Assembly: GCA_963705525.1 (NCBI GenBank)
Contig: CAVPJW010000007.1
Location: forward strand, 186,001-250,000
DNA from: CAVPJW01 sp963705525
GTDB lineage: Bacteria; Acidobacteriota; Vicinamibacteria; Vicinamibacterales; CAVPJW01
Reading direction: 5' to 3'
Length of the DNA stretch: 64,000 bases
Every line of letters begins with the position of its first letter. The stretch's first letter is position 1. Below the pieces are notes generated by a model. It did no database searches. It was not told the origin of the DNA and saw nothing but the letters and a program-made list of their open reading frames with translations. Shown here in pieces: positions 32,603 through 40,714 of the stretch. The position numbers and the translations under genes were made by a program.

Positions 32603-33495
32603 CGTCGCCGACCGTCGTGAAGCTCGGCGGCGAACTCCTCTCGACGCCGTCATCGACGCGCGACCTTGCCGTCGCGCTCGCCCGCTGCAGCCGGAGGGCG
32701 CCGTTGATCGTGGTCCACGGGGGCGGGCGCGAGATAGACGGCGCGCTCCGGCAGGCCGGCATCGCGCCTCGACAGATCGACGGCGTGCGCGTCACCGACG
32801 AGCCCACGCTGGCCGTGGTCGTGTCGGTGCTCGCCGGACTTGTGAATACGCGGCTGGTGGCCGCAGTCGTGGACGCCGGTGCGGCAGCAGTTGGATTGAC
32901 GGGCGCGGACGCGCGGACGCTCAACGCCAAGCCCGCGCCTCCCATCCGTGCACTCGATGGCGTGGAAACCGACCTCGGCTTCGTCGGACTGCCCGACGGC
33001 GGTGGTCCGCCGCGCCTCCTCATCGATCTGCTCGAGCGAGGATACCTGCCCGTCCTCGCCACCGTGGGGATTGGCGAGCGCGGTCAACTGCTGAACGTCA
33101 ACGCCGATGCGTTCGCGGCCGACCTTGCGGCTCGACTCGGCAGCCAGCGTCTCGTGATCGCGGGCGGCACGTCGGGCGTGCTCGACGCCGACGGTCGTCC
33201 GCTGGCCGAACTGGATGGCGACGACGTGGAGACATTCTTGGCGTCGGGCGGCGCCAGCGCCGGAATGGTCGTCAAGCTCCGGTCCGCGATGCAGGCCATC
33301 GCGGGGGGAGTGGCCGAAGTGATCATCGCGAACGGCACGCTCACCGAAGTCCTGAGCGGCCTGATCCTCGATGGCCGCTCGGCCGCCGACGTCAGCTGGA
33401 CTTGCATTCGAACGCCCGAAGTGTCACGGCTCAGGCTCAAAGGAGAGACCGACCGAGACGTCATCACCGCAGGATCGCCTGGAGTGCGCGCATGA
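32593..33495 (+). CDS. argB: Acetylglutamate kinase
   Basis: 300 aa amino-acid kinase. VVKLGGELL at the N-terminus, VVHGGGREIDGALRQAGI for the acetylglutamate site, VLATVGIGERGQLLNVNADAFAADLA and SAGMVVKLRSAMQAIAGGV near the C-terminus. It phosphorylates N-acetylglutamate, usually the feedback-inhibited step. The sequence ITRDVITAG-type helix at the very N-terminus that marks arginine-inhibited forms is not visible, so sensitivity is uncertain. ATG 32593 starts within argC, and the stop overlaps the argD ATG. Confidence 0.93.
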   Translation: MAMTSPTVVKLGGELLSTPSSTRDLAVALARCSRRAPLIVVHGGGREIDGALRQAGIAPRQIDGVRVTDEPTLAVVVSVLAGLVNTRLVAAVVDAGAAAVGLTGADARTLNAKPAPPIRALDGVETDLGFVGLPDGGGPPRLLIDLLERGYLPVLATVGIGERGQLLNVNADAFAADLAARLGSQRLVIAGGTSGVLDADGRPLAELDGDDVETFLASGGASAGMVVKLRSAMQAIAGGVAEVIIANGTLTEVLSGLILDGRSAADVSWTCIRTPEVSRLRLKGETDRDVITAGSPGVRA

Positions 33496-34724
33496 ATCCT
33501 TCGTCTGTCGCCGACTCGCCCACGCTTGCTGACGTTCGAGCGCTCGAAGAACGGCACATCCTGCAGATCTATCGCCGTGCGGGTGTCGCCTTCGTGCGCG
33601 GCGCCGGAGCGCGCTTGTACGATACGGAGAACAAGGAGTATCTCGACTTCATCTCGGGAATCGGCGTGACGTCGCTCGGCCATGCGCATCCGGGACTGGC
33701 GGCGGCGATCGCGCAACAGGCAAAGGAGCTGTTGCACTGTTCGAATCTTTACTTCCATCCGCTTCAAGGTCGGGTTGCCGAGCGACTCGCCTCGCTCACG
33801 GGCCTGCCACGCGCATTTCTGTGTAACAGCGGCACAGAAGCGATCGAAGCCTGCCTCAAGTTCGTACGGCGGTTCTGGTACTCACGGGGCGATCACGCTC
33901 GACGCGATATCGTCGCGCTCGAAGGATCGTTCCACGGTCGCACGTACGGATCGCTTTCGGTAACGTGGGACGTACATTACCGACAACCATTCAGTCCGCT
34001 CCTCCCAGACGTCCACTTCGTGTCGCCCGGCAACCCATTGGCCATCCGCAGCGCCGTCACGTCCACGACGGCGGCGGTCATTCTCGAACCCATTCAGGGA
34101 GAAGGCGGCGTTCGTCCACTCTCGCCGGCATTCGCGCACGCCGTGCAGGACGCCTGTGATCGGCATGGAGCGCTCTTGATTGCCGACGAGGTGCAGAGCG
34201 GTCTGGGACGAACCGGGTCAGTTCTGTACTCGCCGAGGCTCGGACTAAAACCGAACATTGTGGCGCTCGGCAAGGCGCTCGGAGGAGGCGTTCCGGTCGG
34301 CGCCGCACTGATGACCGACGACGTGGCCCAGACAATTTCGTTTGGCGACCATGGCACAACATACGGCGGGAACCTTCTGGCCTGCCGGGCGGCGCTCGTA
34401 TTCCTCGATCTGCTCGCGGACGGCAGCCTGATCGAAAACGTCAGGCGTGTCGGCGCGGTGCTCGAATCGCGCCTCCGCAGCCTCGAAGGCCGCCACCCGC
34501 AGGTGACTGCGGTCCGGGGCGCCGGCCTCATGTGGGGCATCGAGCTCAATGCCGACGCGACGCCCGTGATCGAGAAAGCTCTCACACGTGGACTGCTCGT
34601 CAATCGCACGAACCAGACGGTGGTTCGACTTCTACCGCCGCTGACCATCGAAGAGCCGGACCTCCATCGAGGGCTCGACATTCTCGAGGATGTGCTCGGC
34701 GACGTCGGGAGGCAATCGGCATGA
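33492..34724 (+). CDS. argD: Acetylornithine aminotransferase
   Basis: 410 aa class III PLP aminotransferase. LDFISGIGVTSLGHAHPG, FLCNSGTEAIEACLK, IVALEGSFHGRTYGSLS, LIADEVQSGLGRTG and the PLP lysine in NIVALGKALGGGVPVGA are all present. It converts acetylglutamate semialdehyde to acetylornithine. The true start is ATG 33492, coupled to argB by the overlap ATGA; an open frame reaching back to 32568 runs through argB and is not coding. Confidence 0.95.
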   Translation: MNPSSVADSPTLADVRALEERHILQIYRRAGVAFVRGAGARLYDTENKEYLDFISGIGVTSLGHAHPGLAAAIAQQAKELLHCSNLYFHPLQGRVAERLASLTGLPRAFLCNSGTEAIEACLKFVRRFWYSRGDHARRDIVALEGSFHGRTYGSLSVTWDVHYRQPFSPLLPDVHFVSPGNPLAIRSAVTSTTAAVILEPIQGEGGVRPLSPAFAHAVQDACDRHGALLIADEVQSGLGRTGSVLYSPRLGLKPNIVALGKALGGGVPVGAALMTDDVAQTISFGDHGTTYGGNLLACRAALVFLDLLADGSLIENVRRVGAVLESRLRSLEGRHPQVTAVRGAGLMWGIELNADATPVIEKALTRGLLVNRTNQTVVRLLPPLTIEEPDLHRGLDILEDVLGDVGRQSA

Positions 34725-35293
34725 ACGTACCCGCTCTCGCGAGCCCGGAGACCAGCACCAAGCGAGCCGCAAGGCCGTTCGAGCATCCGGGCCTGTCGCT
34801 CCGCAATGGCACCGTGGACGATGCTCCCGCCATTCATGCGCTGGTGCACCGATACCTGGTCGAGGGCCATCTCCTACCGCGAACGCTGGGAGACGTCACA
34901 CAGCACGCAGCTCGATTTCTCGTGGTGTACGAGCACGGCGGGCTCGTCGCATGCGGTGAGCTCGCGCCGCTCAGCCAGAGCGTCGCTGAAATTCGATCGC
35001 TCATCGTCGATCGGACCGCGCGCGACGTGGGTCTCGGACAGCTCATCGTCAACGAGATTGCCCGGCGCGCCGAGAACGAGGGCTTCCGCCAACTCTGCGC
35101 GTTCACCCACGGTCCTCGCTTCTTCAGCCGGCTCGGTTTTTCGATCGTTCCGCATACGTGGCTGCCGGAGAAGATTGCCGCCGACTGCGTGTCGTGTCCC
35201 CTCTTCCGCAGATGCGGACAGTTCGCCATGCGTCGGGATCTGGACGCGGAGCGTCGTCGGGTCAGTAACGGAAACCGGATCCTCCTCGGATGA
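34721..35293 (+). CDS. argA: Amino-acid N-acetyltransferase, short ArgA-like GNAT
   Basis: 190 aa from ATG 34721, overlapping the argD stop as ATGA. The GNAT core LSLRNGTVDDAPAIHALVHR, CGELAPLSQSVAEIRSLIVD and GLGQLIVNEIARRAENEGF is followed by FFSRLGFSIVPHTWLPEKI and a Cys-rich stretch CVSCPLFRRCGQ, a pattern seen in stand-alone short N-acetylglutamate synthases. It would make N-acetylglutamate from glutamate and acetyl-CoA. argJ is next and may also make acetylglutamate by recycling, so this enzyme would have an anaplerotic role. Confidence 0.85.
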   Translation: MNVPALASPETSTKRAARPFEHPGLSLRNGTVDDAPAIHALVHRYLVEGHLLPRTLGDVTQHAARFLVVYEHGGLVACGELAPLSQSVAEIRSLIVDRTARDVGLGQLIVNEIARRAENEGFRQLCAFTHGPRFFSRLGFSIVPHTWLPEKIAADCVSCPLFRRCGQFAMRRDLDAERRRVSNGNRILLG

Positions 35294-36516
35294 CGACAAT
35301 CGGCGAGTGGATGACTCTCGACAAGGTTGAGGGCGGGGTTTCCGCCCCGTTGGGCTTCCGGGCCGCCGGCGTCGCCTGCGGGATCAAACGGGACCGGCTC
35401 GATCTTGCACTGCTCGTGGCGGACCGGCCGGCCAGCGCCGCTGGCGTGTTCACGACCAATCGTGTTCAGGCGGCGCCCGTTCTGGTGTCACGGAGCCATC
35501 TCGAGCGATCGCGTGGCGTGGCGTCGGCCGTGATCGTCAACAGCGGGTGCGCAAATGCCTGCACCGGCGAAGACGGCCTGACCGTTGCGCGCGAGACGAC
35601 CAGAACCGTTGCCCAGGCGCTCGGATGTCCTGTCGAGCAGGTTCTGGTCGCCTCGACCGGCGTCATCGGCGTCGGTCTCGATCTGCACAAGATCAAACAG
35701 GGTGTGCCGATGGCCATCTCGCAGCTGACTCGAGAGGGGCACGCCGCCGCAGCCAAGGCCATCATGACGACCGACCCGGCACCCAAGGAGGCGGCGGCCA
35801 GGATCGACATCGCCGGCGGGACGTTCTCCATCGGCGGCATGGCCAAGGGTGCGGGCATGATCGAGCCGAACATGGCAACCATGCTCGCGTTCGTCACCAC
35901 CGATGCGCAGGTACCGTCCGCTCTTCTTCAGCGAGCGCTCAATGAGGCCGTCGATGAGTCGTTCAACGCCATTACGGTCGATGGTGATTGCTCGACGAAC
36001 GATACCGTCATCGCGCTCGCCAGCGGCGCGAGCCCGGTTCGCATCGACGAGGCCGCCTATGGCGCCTTCGTGAACGGCCTGCAGTCGGTATGTCGAGAGC
36101 TGGCGCTTGCGATTGTCCGCGGGGGCGAGGGCGCGACGAAGCTGGTCCGCGTGGAAGTCGTCGGGGCCGGCTCTCAGGACGATGCCCGACGCGCGGCGCG
36201 CACGATTGCCAACTCCCTCCTGGTCAAGACTGCGATTCATGGAGGCGATCCGAACTGGGGCCGGCTGCTCTCGGCAGCGGGGCGCTCCGGCGCAGACTTG
36301 CATCTGGCCGGAGCGGCGGTGAGCATCGGGTCGTCGGTGCTGTTCAGCGACGGGCGGCCTCACGATGAACTGGCCCCCATCGCGGCCGAATACCTCCAGC
36401 AACGCGACATTGATATTCGTGTCGATCTGGGGACCGGAGGCGGTCATCGAGCGACTGTGTGGACCTGCGACCTCAGCGCCGACTACGTGCGAATCAACGC
36501 GGAGTATCGAACCTGA
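35290..36516 (+). CDS. argJ: Glutamate N-acetyltransferase / ornithine acetyltransferase
   Basis: 408 aa from ATG 35290, or 401 aa from ATG 35311 (MTLDKVEGGVSAPLGFRAAG). The self-cleavage site is the Ala-Thr bond in KGAGMIEPNMATML, where the Thr becomes the nucleophile of the beta chain; VIVNSGCANACTG and DGDCSTNDTVIALASG are also conserved. It transfers the acetyl group from acetylornithine to glutamate. The monofunctional or bifunctional type cannot be told from sequence. Its start overlaps the previous stop, and its stop overlaps the argF start by 1 bp (TGATG). Confidence 0.93.
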   Translation: MTTIGEWMTLDKVEGGVSAPLGFRAAGVACGIKRDRLDLALLVADRPASAAGVFTTNRVQAAPVLVSRSHLERSRGVASAVIVNSGCANACTGEDGLTVARETTRTVAQALGCPVEQVLVASTGVIGVGLDLHKIKQGVPMAISQLTREGHAAAAKAIMTTDPAPKEAAARIDIAGGTFSIGGMAKGAGMIEPNMATMLAFVTTDAQVPSALLQRALNEAVDESFNAITVDGDCSTNDTVIALASGASPVRIDEAAYGAFVNGLQSVCRELALAIVRGGEGATKLVRVEVVGAGSQDDARRAARTIANSLLVKTAIHGGDPNWGRLLSAAGRSGADLHLAGAAVSIGSSVLFSDGRPHDELAPIAAEYLQQRDIDIRVDLGTGGGHRATVWTCDLSADYVRINAEYRT

Positions 36517-37484
36517 TGGCTACCACGCTCTCGATTCCGAGCGTCGCGACGCGGCGGTTCCTCTCGATTCTCGATTTCGCACCCGGAGAGCTCGACGACT
36601 GCCTCAGCCTGGCGTGCCGCCTCAAGCGGGAGCGGGCCGCGAAACGGAGGACCTCCACGTCTGGTGCGCTGGCGGGATCCACGGTAGGTATGGTGTTCGA
36701 CAAGCCGTCGCTCAGAACCCGCACGACGTTCGAGATCGCCGTCCGTGAGCTGGGAGGCGAAATCGTTCACCTGCCGCCTGATCTGATGACCGGTGAGCGA
36801 GAGGCGGTGACCGACGTCGCCAGAAACCTCGAACGCTGGGTTGATGCCGTCGTCATTCGCACGTCCACGCACCGACGCCTTGTGGATTTCAGTGAAGCCG
36901 CGCCACGGCTCCATGTCGTCAACGCGCTGACCGATGAACAGCACCCCTGCCAGGCGCTGGCGGATCTGATGACGCTCCGCGAGCGGTGGGGTTCGATTGC
37001 AGGGCGAACGGTTGCGTTCGTGGGCGACGGCAACAATGTCGCCGCATCGCTGGCGCACGCCGGATTGATGGCCGGGCTGACGGTCCACGTCGCCTCTCCC
37101 GAAGGTTATGAGCTTCCCCCGCAGGTCGTCGAAGCGGCCGAGGGGGTTCGAAGGCACGGTGCTCGGATCAGGCTGTTCAGAGAACCCGAAGACGCGGTAA
37201 GGGACGCAGACGCGGTTTACACCGACGTCTGGGCATCGATGGGTCAGGAAGGCGAGAGAGATCTGCGACGCTCGCGATTCGAAAAATACCAGGTGAATGA
37301 GGCGCTGATGGCGGAGGCACCGCCTGGCGCTCTCTTCATGCACTGCCTTCCGGCGCATCGGGGCGAGGAGGTCACCAGCGAGGTCATCGACGGACCTCGA
37401 TCGGTCGCCCTCGACCAGGCCGAGAACCGGCTCCACACTGAGAAGGCGCTTCTCCTCATGCTCCTCCGGTCAGGTCTCGACTAG
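36516..37484 (+). CDS. argF: Ornithine carbamoyltransferase
   Basis: 322 aa from ATG 36516. The carbamoyl phosphate loop reads KPSLRTRTTFE (usually STRTR-x-SFE), followed by HPCQALADLMTLRERWG and VFVGDGNNVA-type AFVGDGNNVAASLAHA; the ornithine-binding MHCLPAHRGEEV is near the C-terminus. It makes citrulline from ornithine and carbamoyl phosphate. It is the last gene of the arginine operon. Acetylornithine carbamoyltransferase is less likely given the presence of argJ. Confidence 0.92.
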   Translation: MATTLSIPSVATRRFLSILDFAPGELDDCLSLACRLKRERAAKRRTSTSGALAGSTVGMVFDKPSLRTRTTFEIAVRELGGEIVHLPPDLMTGEREAVTDVARNLERWVDAVVIRTSTHRRLVDFSEAAPRLHVVNALTDEQHPCQALADLMTLRERWGSIAGRTVAFVGDGNNVAASLAHAGLMAGLTVHVASPEGYELPPQVVEAAEGVRRHGARIRLFREPEDAVRDADAVYTDVWASMGQEGERDLRRSRFEKYQVNEALMAEAPPGALFMHCLPAHRGEEVTSEVIDGPRSVALDQAENRLHTEKALLLMLLRSGLD

Positions 37485-37491
37485 CCGACGG

Positions 37492-39235
37492 TTGTACCGC
37501 TCGGCCCGGCGTAAGATAGGGATCTCGCGGCGGAGGTCCCCCATCGAGCCGAGACCCTGGCTGAACCATTACGACTCGAACATCCGCACGGCGCTCGAGT
37601 ACCCGGAGTGCCTCGTCTTCGACTACCTGACCGCCTCGGCGCGCAGCCGCCCGGGCCACCCGGCAATCATCTTCAAGGGCCGCCGAATCTCGTGCGGAGA
37701 GCTCGAGAGCCTGACCAACGCCTTCGCCGCCGCGCTCGTTGAGCTTGGCATCCAGAAGGGCGATCGCGTCGCCCTCCTCCTGCCGAACGCTCCGCAGTTC
37801 ATGATTGCGGAGATCGGGGCATGGAAAGCCGGCGCCATCGTCGTGCCGCTCAATCCGATTCATACCGAGCACGAGCTCGAAGGCCCGCTCGTCGACAGCG
37901 GCGCCGAGACCATCGTCGTCCTGACGCGGTTCTATGAGCGGATCAAGCGCTGCCAGCCCAGGACCCGTCTCCGGCGCGTCATTGCCACGAACATCAAGGA
38001 GTATCTCCCGCCCGTGCTCGGGCTGCTTTTCACCGTGGCCAAGGAGAAGAAAGAAGGACATCGCGTGGATCTGGCCGCGGACGATTGGTGGATGTCCGAC
38101 CTTCTCGCACGGCATCGCGGCGCGGCACGCCCGAATGTGCTGGTGAGCCCTGACGATCCGGCAGTCCTTCTGATGAGCGGTGGCACGACCGGTGTGCCGA
38201 AGGGCGTGCTCGGCGTGCACCGCGGCTTCGTGATGGCCGGAATGCAGCTGCACGAGTGGCTCAAGGAAGCGCTCGTCGATTGGGACGATTCTTTTCTGCT
38301 GCCTCTGCCGCTCTTCCATGTCTACGCGAACGTCGGGGTCCAGTCGTGCGCGCTCATTGGCCATCACCCGCTCGCGCTGGTGCCAAACCCGCGTGATCTC
38401 GACGATCTTCTCGCGACGATCAACCAGGTGCGCCCGGCGTTCTTCTGCGCCGTGCCGGCGCTCTTCGTGGCGATGCTCCAACACGAAGCCGTCGGCAAGG
38501 GGCGCATCGACTTTCGACCTATCAAGCTCTGCACGTCCGGCTCGGCGCCGCTCATGGCCGAAACCAAGCGCCGGTTCGAGGACCTGACCGGCGCGCCCAT
38601 CCTCGAGGGGTACTCGCTGACGGAAGCCATGATGGCGTGCACGCTCAATCCGGTCGCGGGCACGCGCAAACTCGGTTCGGTCGGCATGCCGCTGCCCGAT
38701 GTCGAAGTCGCGATTGTCGATCCGGAGGACGATGGGACGCGGCTGCCAGCTGGTTCGGTCGGTGAAATCATTCTCAGGGCTCCGCAGAACATGCCGTCGG
38801 TACTGGCGGAATCCCGATGAGACGGCGCTCGTTCTTCGGCGTCACGACTCCGGCGCGCCGTGGCTTCACACCGGCGATCTGGGGAGCCTGGACGCGGACG
38901 GATATGTGACCATCGTCGATCGCAAGAAAGACCTCATCAAGACCAGCGGCTGTCAGGTGTGGCCGCGCGAAATCGAGGAAGTGATTGCCTCTCACCCTGC
39001 AGTCGCCGAAGTCGGCGTCGCCGGCGTGCCCGACGCGCTCAAGGGAGAAGTGGCGAAGGCGTGGGTGGTTCTCCGTACAGGCATGCAGGTGAGCGACGAA
39101 GAGCTCCGCGCCTTCTGCAGGGAACAGCTCGCCTCGTACAAGGTGCCGGCGCGGATCGAATTCCGCGCGGAGCTGCCGAAGACGCTGGTGGGCAAAGTAC
39201 TGAGGCGCGCCCTGGTCGCGTCCGAGCCCGCCTGA
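37492..39235 (+). CDS. AMP-binding fatty-acid/acyl-CoA ligase with one-base frameshift
   Basis: The first frame (to 38820) holds the N-terminal ANL domain: LLMSGGTTGVPKGV (P-loop), LEGYSLTEAMM and GEIILRAPQNM. The second frame continues with YWRNPDETALVL, WLHTGDLGSLDADGYVTIVDRKKDLIK and the C-terminal catalytic lysine region PKTLVGKVLRR. Removing one G at 38799-38800 joins them as QNMPS-YWRNP, matching the family exactly. The start is also odd: GGAGG at 37532 is well placed for position 37543, which reads ATC (then EPRPWLNHYDSN, a natural FadD-like start), while 37492 is TTG without a ribosome site. The product would activate fatty acids to acyl-CoA. It could be a young pseudogene or a sequencing artefact. 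Confidence 0.8.
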
Positions 39236-39253
39236 TCGCGCGCACTGTCGCGT

Positions 39254-39808
39254 TCAAGGAGTCGATCGTCTCGTGAAGCTGATCGGAGCGCCGTAGGCGC
39301 CCGCGTCGACCCTGGCACGCATCCACTCTCTGAACTCCCGGCTGGGGGCCGTGATGACGACGTTCTGACGTTCGTCCAGCATCACCGGAAGTCCCAGGAG
39401 CCCCTTCTCGTCCATCGTCTTCAACGCCCAGTCGTAGTCGATCGGCGTTGCCAGCAGGCGCGCACCGCTCAACTCGATGCGGCAGAAGCCGTGGAGTGGT
39501 GCAAACAGCAGGCTCTGTTCCAGGCCGTACGCCGGCGTCACGTCCAGAAACCGCGTCCCTGCAACATCGCTGAGATAGCCCTTCAGGGAGATCGTCCCCG
39601 TCCTGTCGGTGTACTTGATGCGATACGAGCGCCACTCGCCCGGCTCGACCGTCGCGACGCCATTCGTCTCGGAACTGTCCCATGTTCCGATCAGCTGTTC
39701 CTCGTAGACGAGGGACTCCGGCTGGTAGAGCGGGTGGAAGGAGAGCACGAGGCAACCCGAAGAACAGGCCCCGAGCACTGCGATCGCGAAGAGACACCTG
39801 CTGTGCAT
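39254..39808 (-). CDS. Lipoprotein of unknown function
   Basis: 184 aa from ATG 39808. The N-terminus MHSRCLFAIAVLGACSSGC ends in a lipobox-like region (Cys at 14 or 18), followed by LVLSFHPLYQPESLVYEEQLIGTW, a motif seen in small bacterial lipoproteins that may share a lipocalin-like beta fold. The body is beta-rich (EWRSYRIKYTDRTGTISLKGYLS; FCRIELSGARLLATPIDYDW). Function unknown. It converges on the acyl-CoA ligase gene, with 18 bp between the two stops. Confidence 0.65.
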   Translation of the reverse strand: MHSRCLFAIAVLGACSSGCLVLSFHPLYQPESLVYEEQLIGTWDSSETNGVATVEPGEWRSYRIKYTDRTGTISLKGYLSDVAGTRFLDVTPAYGLEQSLLFAPLHGFCRIELSGARLLATPIDYDWALKTMDEKGLLGLPVMLDERQNVVITAPSREFREWMRARVDAGAYGAPISFTRRSTP

Positions 39809-39943
39809 GCCTATTCCAGTCGCTGACCCTGTGTTCACGGAATTCAGATCCAGACTGCAGTCGCCATCAGAAACGCAGTTACGTGGGACGGAAAGTTGGC
39901 GGTGTCGCCCCCTTCCCACCAGTCGAGCTACTCCGGCTCTCGC

Positions 39944-40714
39944 TCATTCTCGAGCCTGTCCAATCGCGACGACTCGGATTCCTGCCGCCTCGAGGCCGGC
40001 CCGGAGCTCAGACGCCAGCGCTCCAGCTCCCGGCGTGTCGCCGTGGACGCAGATGGTGTCCGCCTCGAGCCGCAGGGTCGAGCCGTCCGTGGCCGTCACG
40101 ACACCCGTTTGGACCATCTGCACGGCCCGGCTCACCACCGCATGCCGGTCGTGCAGCACCGCTCCTGGCTTGCGACGGGACGTCAGCGATCCATCCGGCT
40201 CGTACGCGCGATCGGCAAATACCTCTGCCGCCACCCGCAGGCCAGCGCCGCGCCCGGCGTTCAGAATCTCCGACCCTGGCAGCCCGAACAGAATGAGTGC
40301 CGGATCGACCGCCGCGACGGCACGCGCGATGGCGTCGGCCAGCGCGCGGTCCCCGACGGCCATGTTGAAGAGCGCGCCATGCGGCTTGACGTGCTGCAGA
40401 CGAATACCTTCGGCTTGCGCCGCGGCGGCCAGCGCACCGATCTGATAGATCACGAGATCCTCGACCTCCGACGGTGTCGCGTTCAGTTCGCGCCGGCCGA
40501 ATCCGACGAGGTCAGGGAATCCTGGGTGAACGCCTACGGCCACGCCCGCGTCGCGCGCGAGGCGCACGGTTTTGCGCATCACGGTCGGATCGCCGGCGTG
40601 AAACCCGCAAGCAATATTGGCCGAGGTGATGCTCTTCATCAGATCGGCATCGGCGCCGAGGCTATATGCGCCGAAGGACTCGCCCACGTCGGAATTGATG
40701 TCAATTCTCGTCAT
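39944..40714 (-). CDS. pxpA: 5-oxoprolinase subunit A / LamB-YcsF family protein
   Basis: 256 aa. The family start RIDINSDVGESFGAY (N-x-D) is followed by ITSANIACGFHAGDP, GVHPGFPDLVGFGRR, HVKPHGALFNMAV and ICVHGDTPGAG. PxpA works with PxpB and PxpC to hydrolyse 5-oxoproline to glutamate; no pxpB or pxpC gene is in the window. Its start overlaps the stop of the giant M14 peptidase gene by 14 bp, and a gamma-glutamyltranspeptidase lies at 57326, which would be consistent with glutathione or pyroglutamyl-peptide turnover. Confidence 0.9.
   Translation of the reverse strand: MTRIDINSDVGESFGAYSLGADADLMKSITSANIACGFHAGDPTVMRKTVRLARDAGVAVGVHPGFPDLVGFGRRELNATPSEVEDLVIYQIGALAAAAQAEGIRLQHVKPHGALFNMAVGDRALADAIARAVAAVDPALILFGLPGSEILNAGRGAGLRVAAEVFADRAYEPDGSLTSRRKPGAVLHDRHAVVSRAVQMVQTGVVTATDGSTLRLEADTICVHGDTPGAGALASELRAGLEAAGIRVVAIGQARE

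Noticed and set aside
32568..33491. N-terminal extension of argD back to 32568
   Set aside because: The extension is the argB coding region in another frame; ATG 33492 with the ATGA overlap is the real start.
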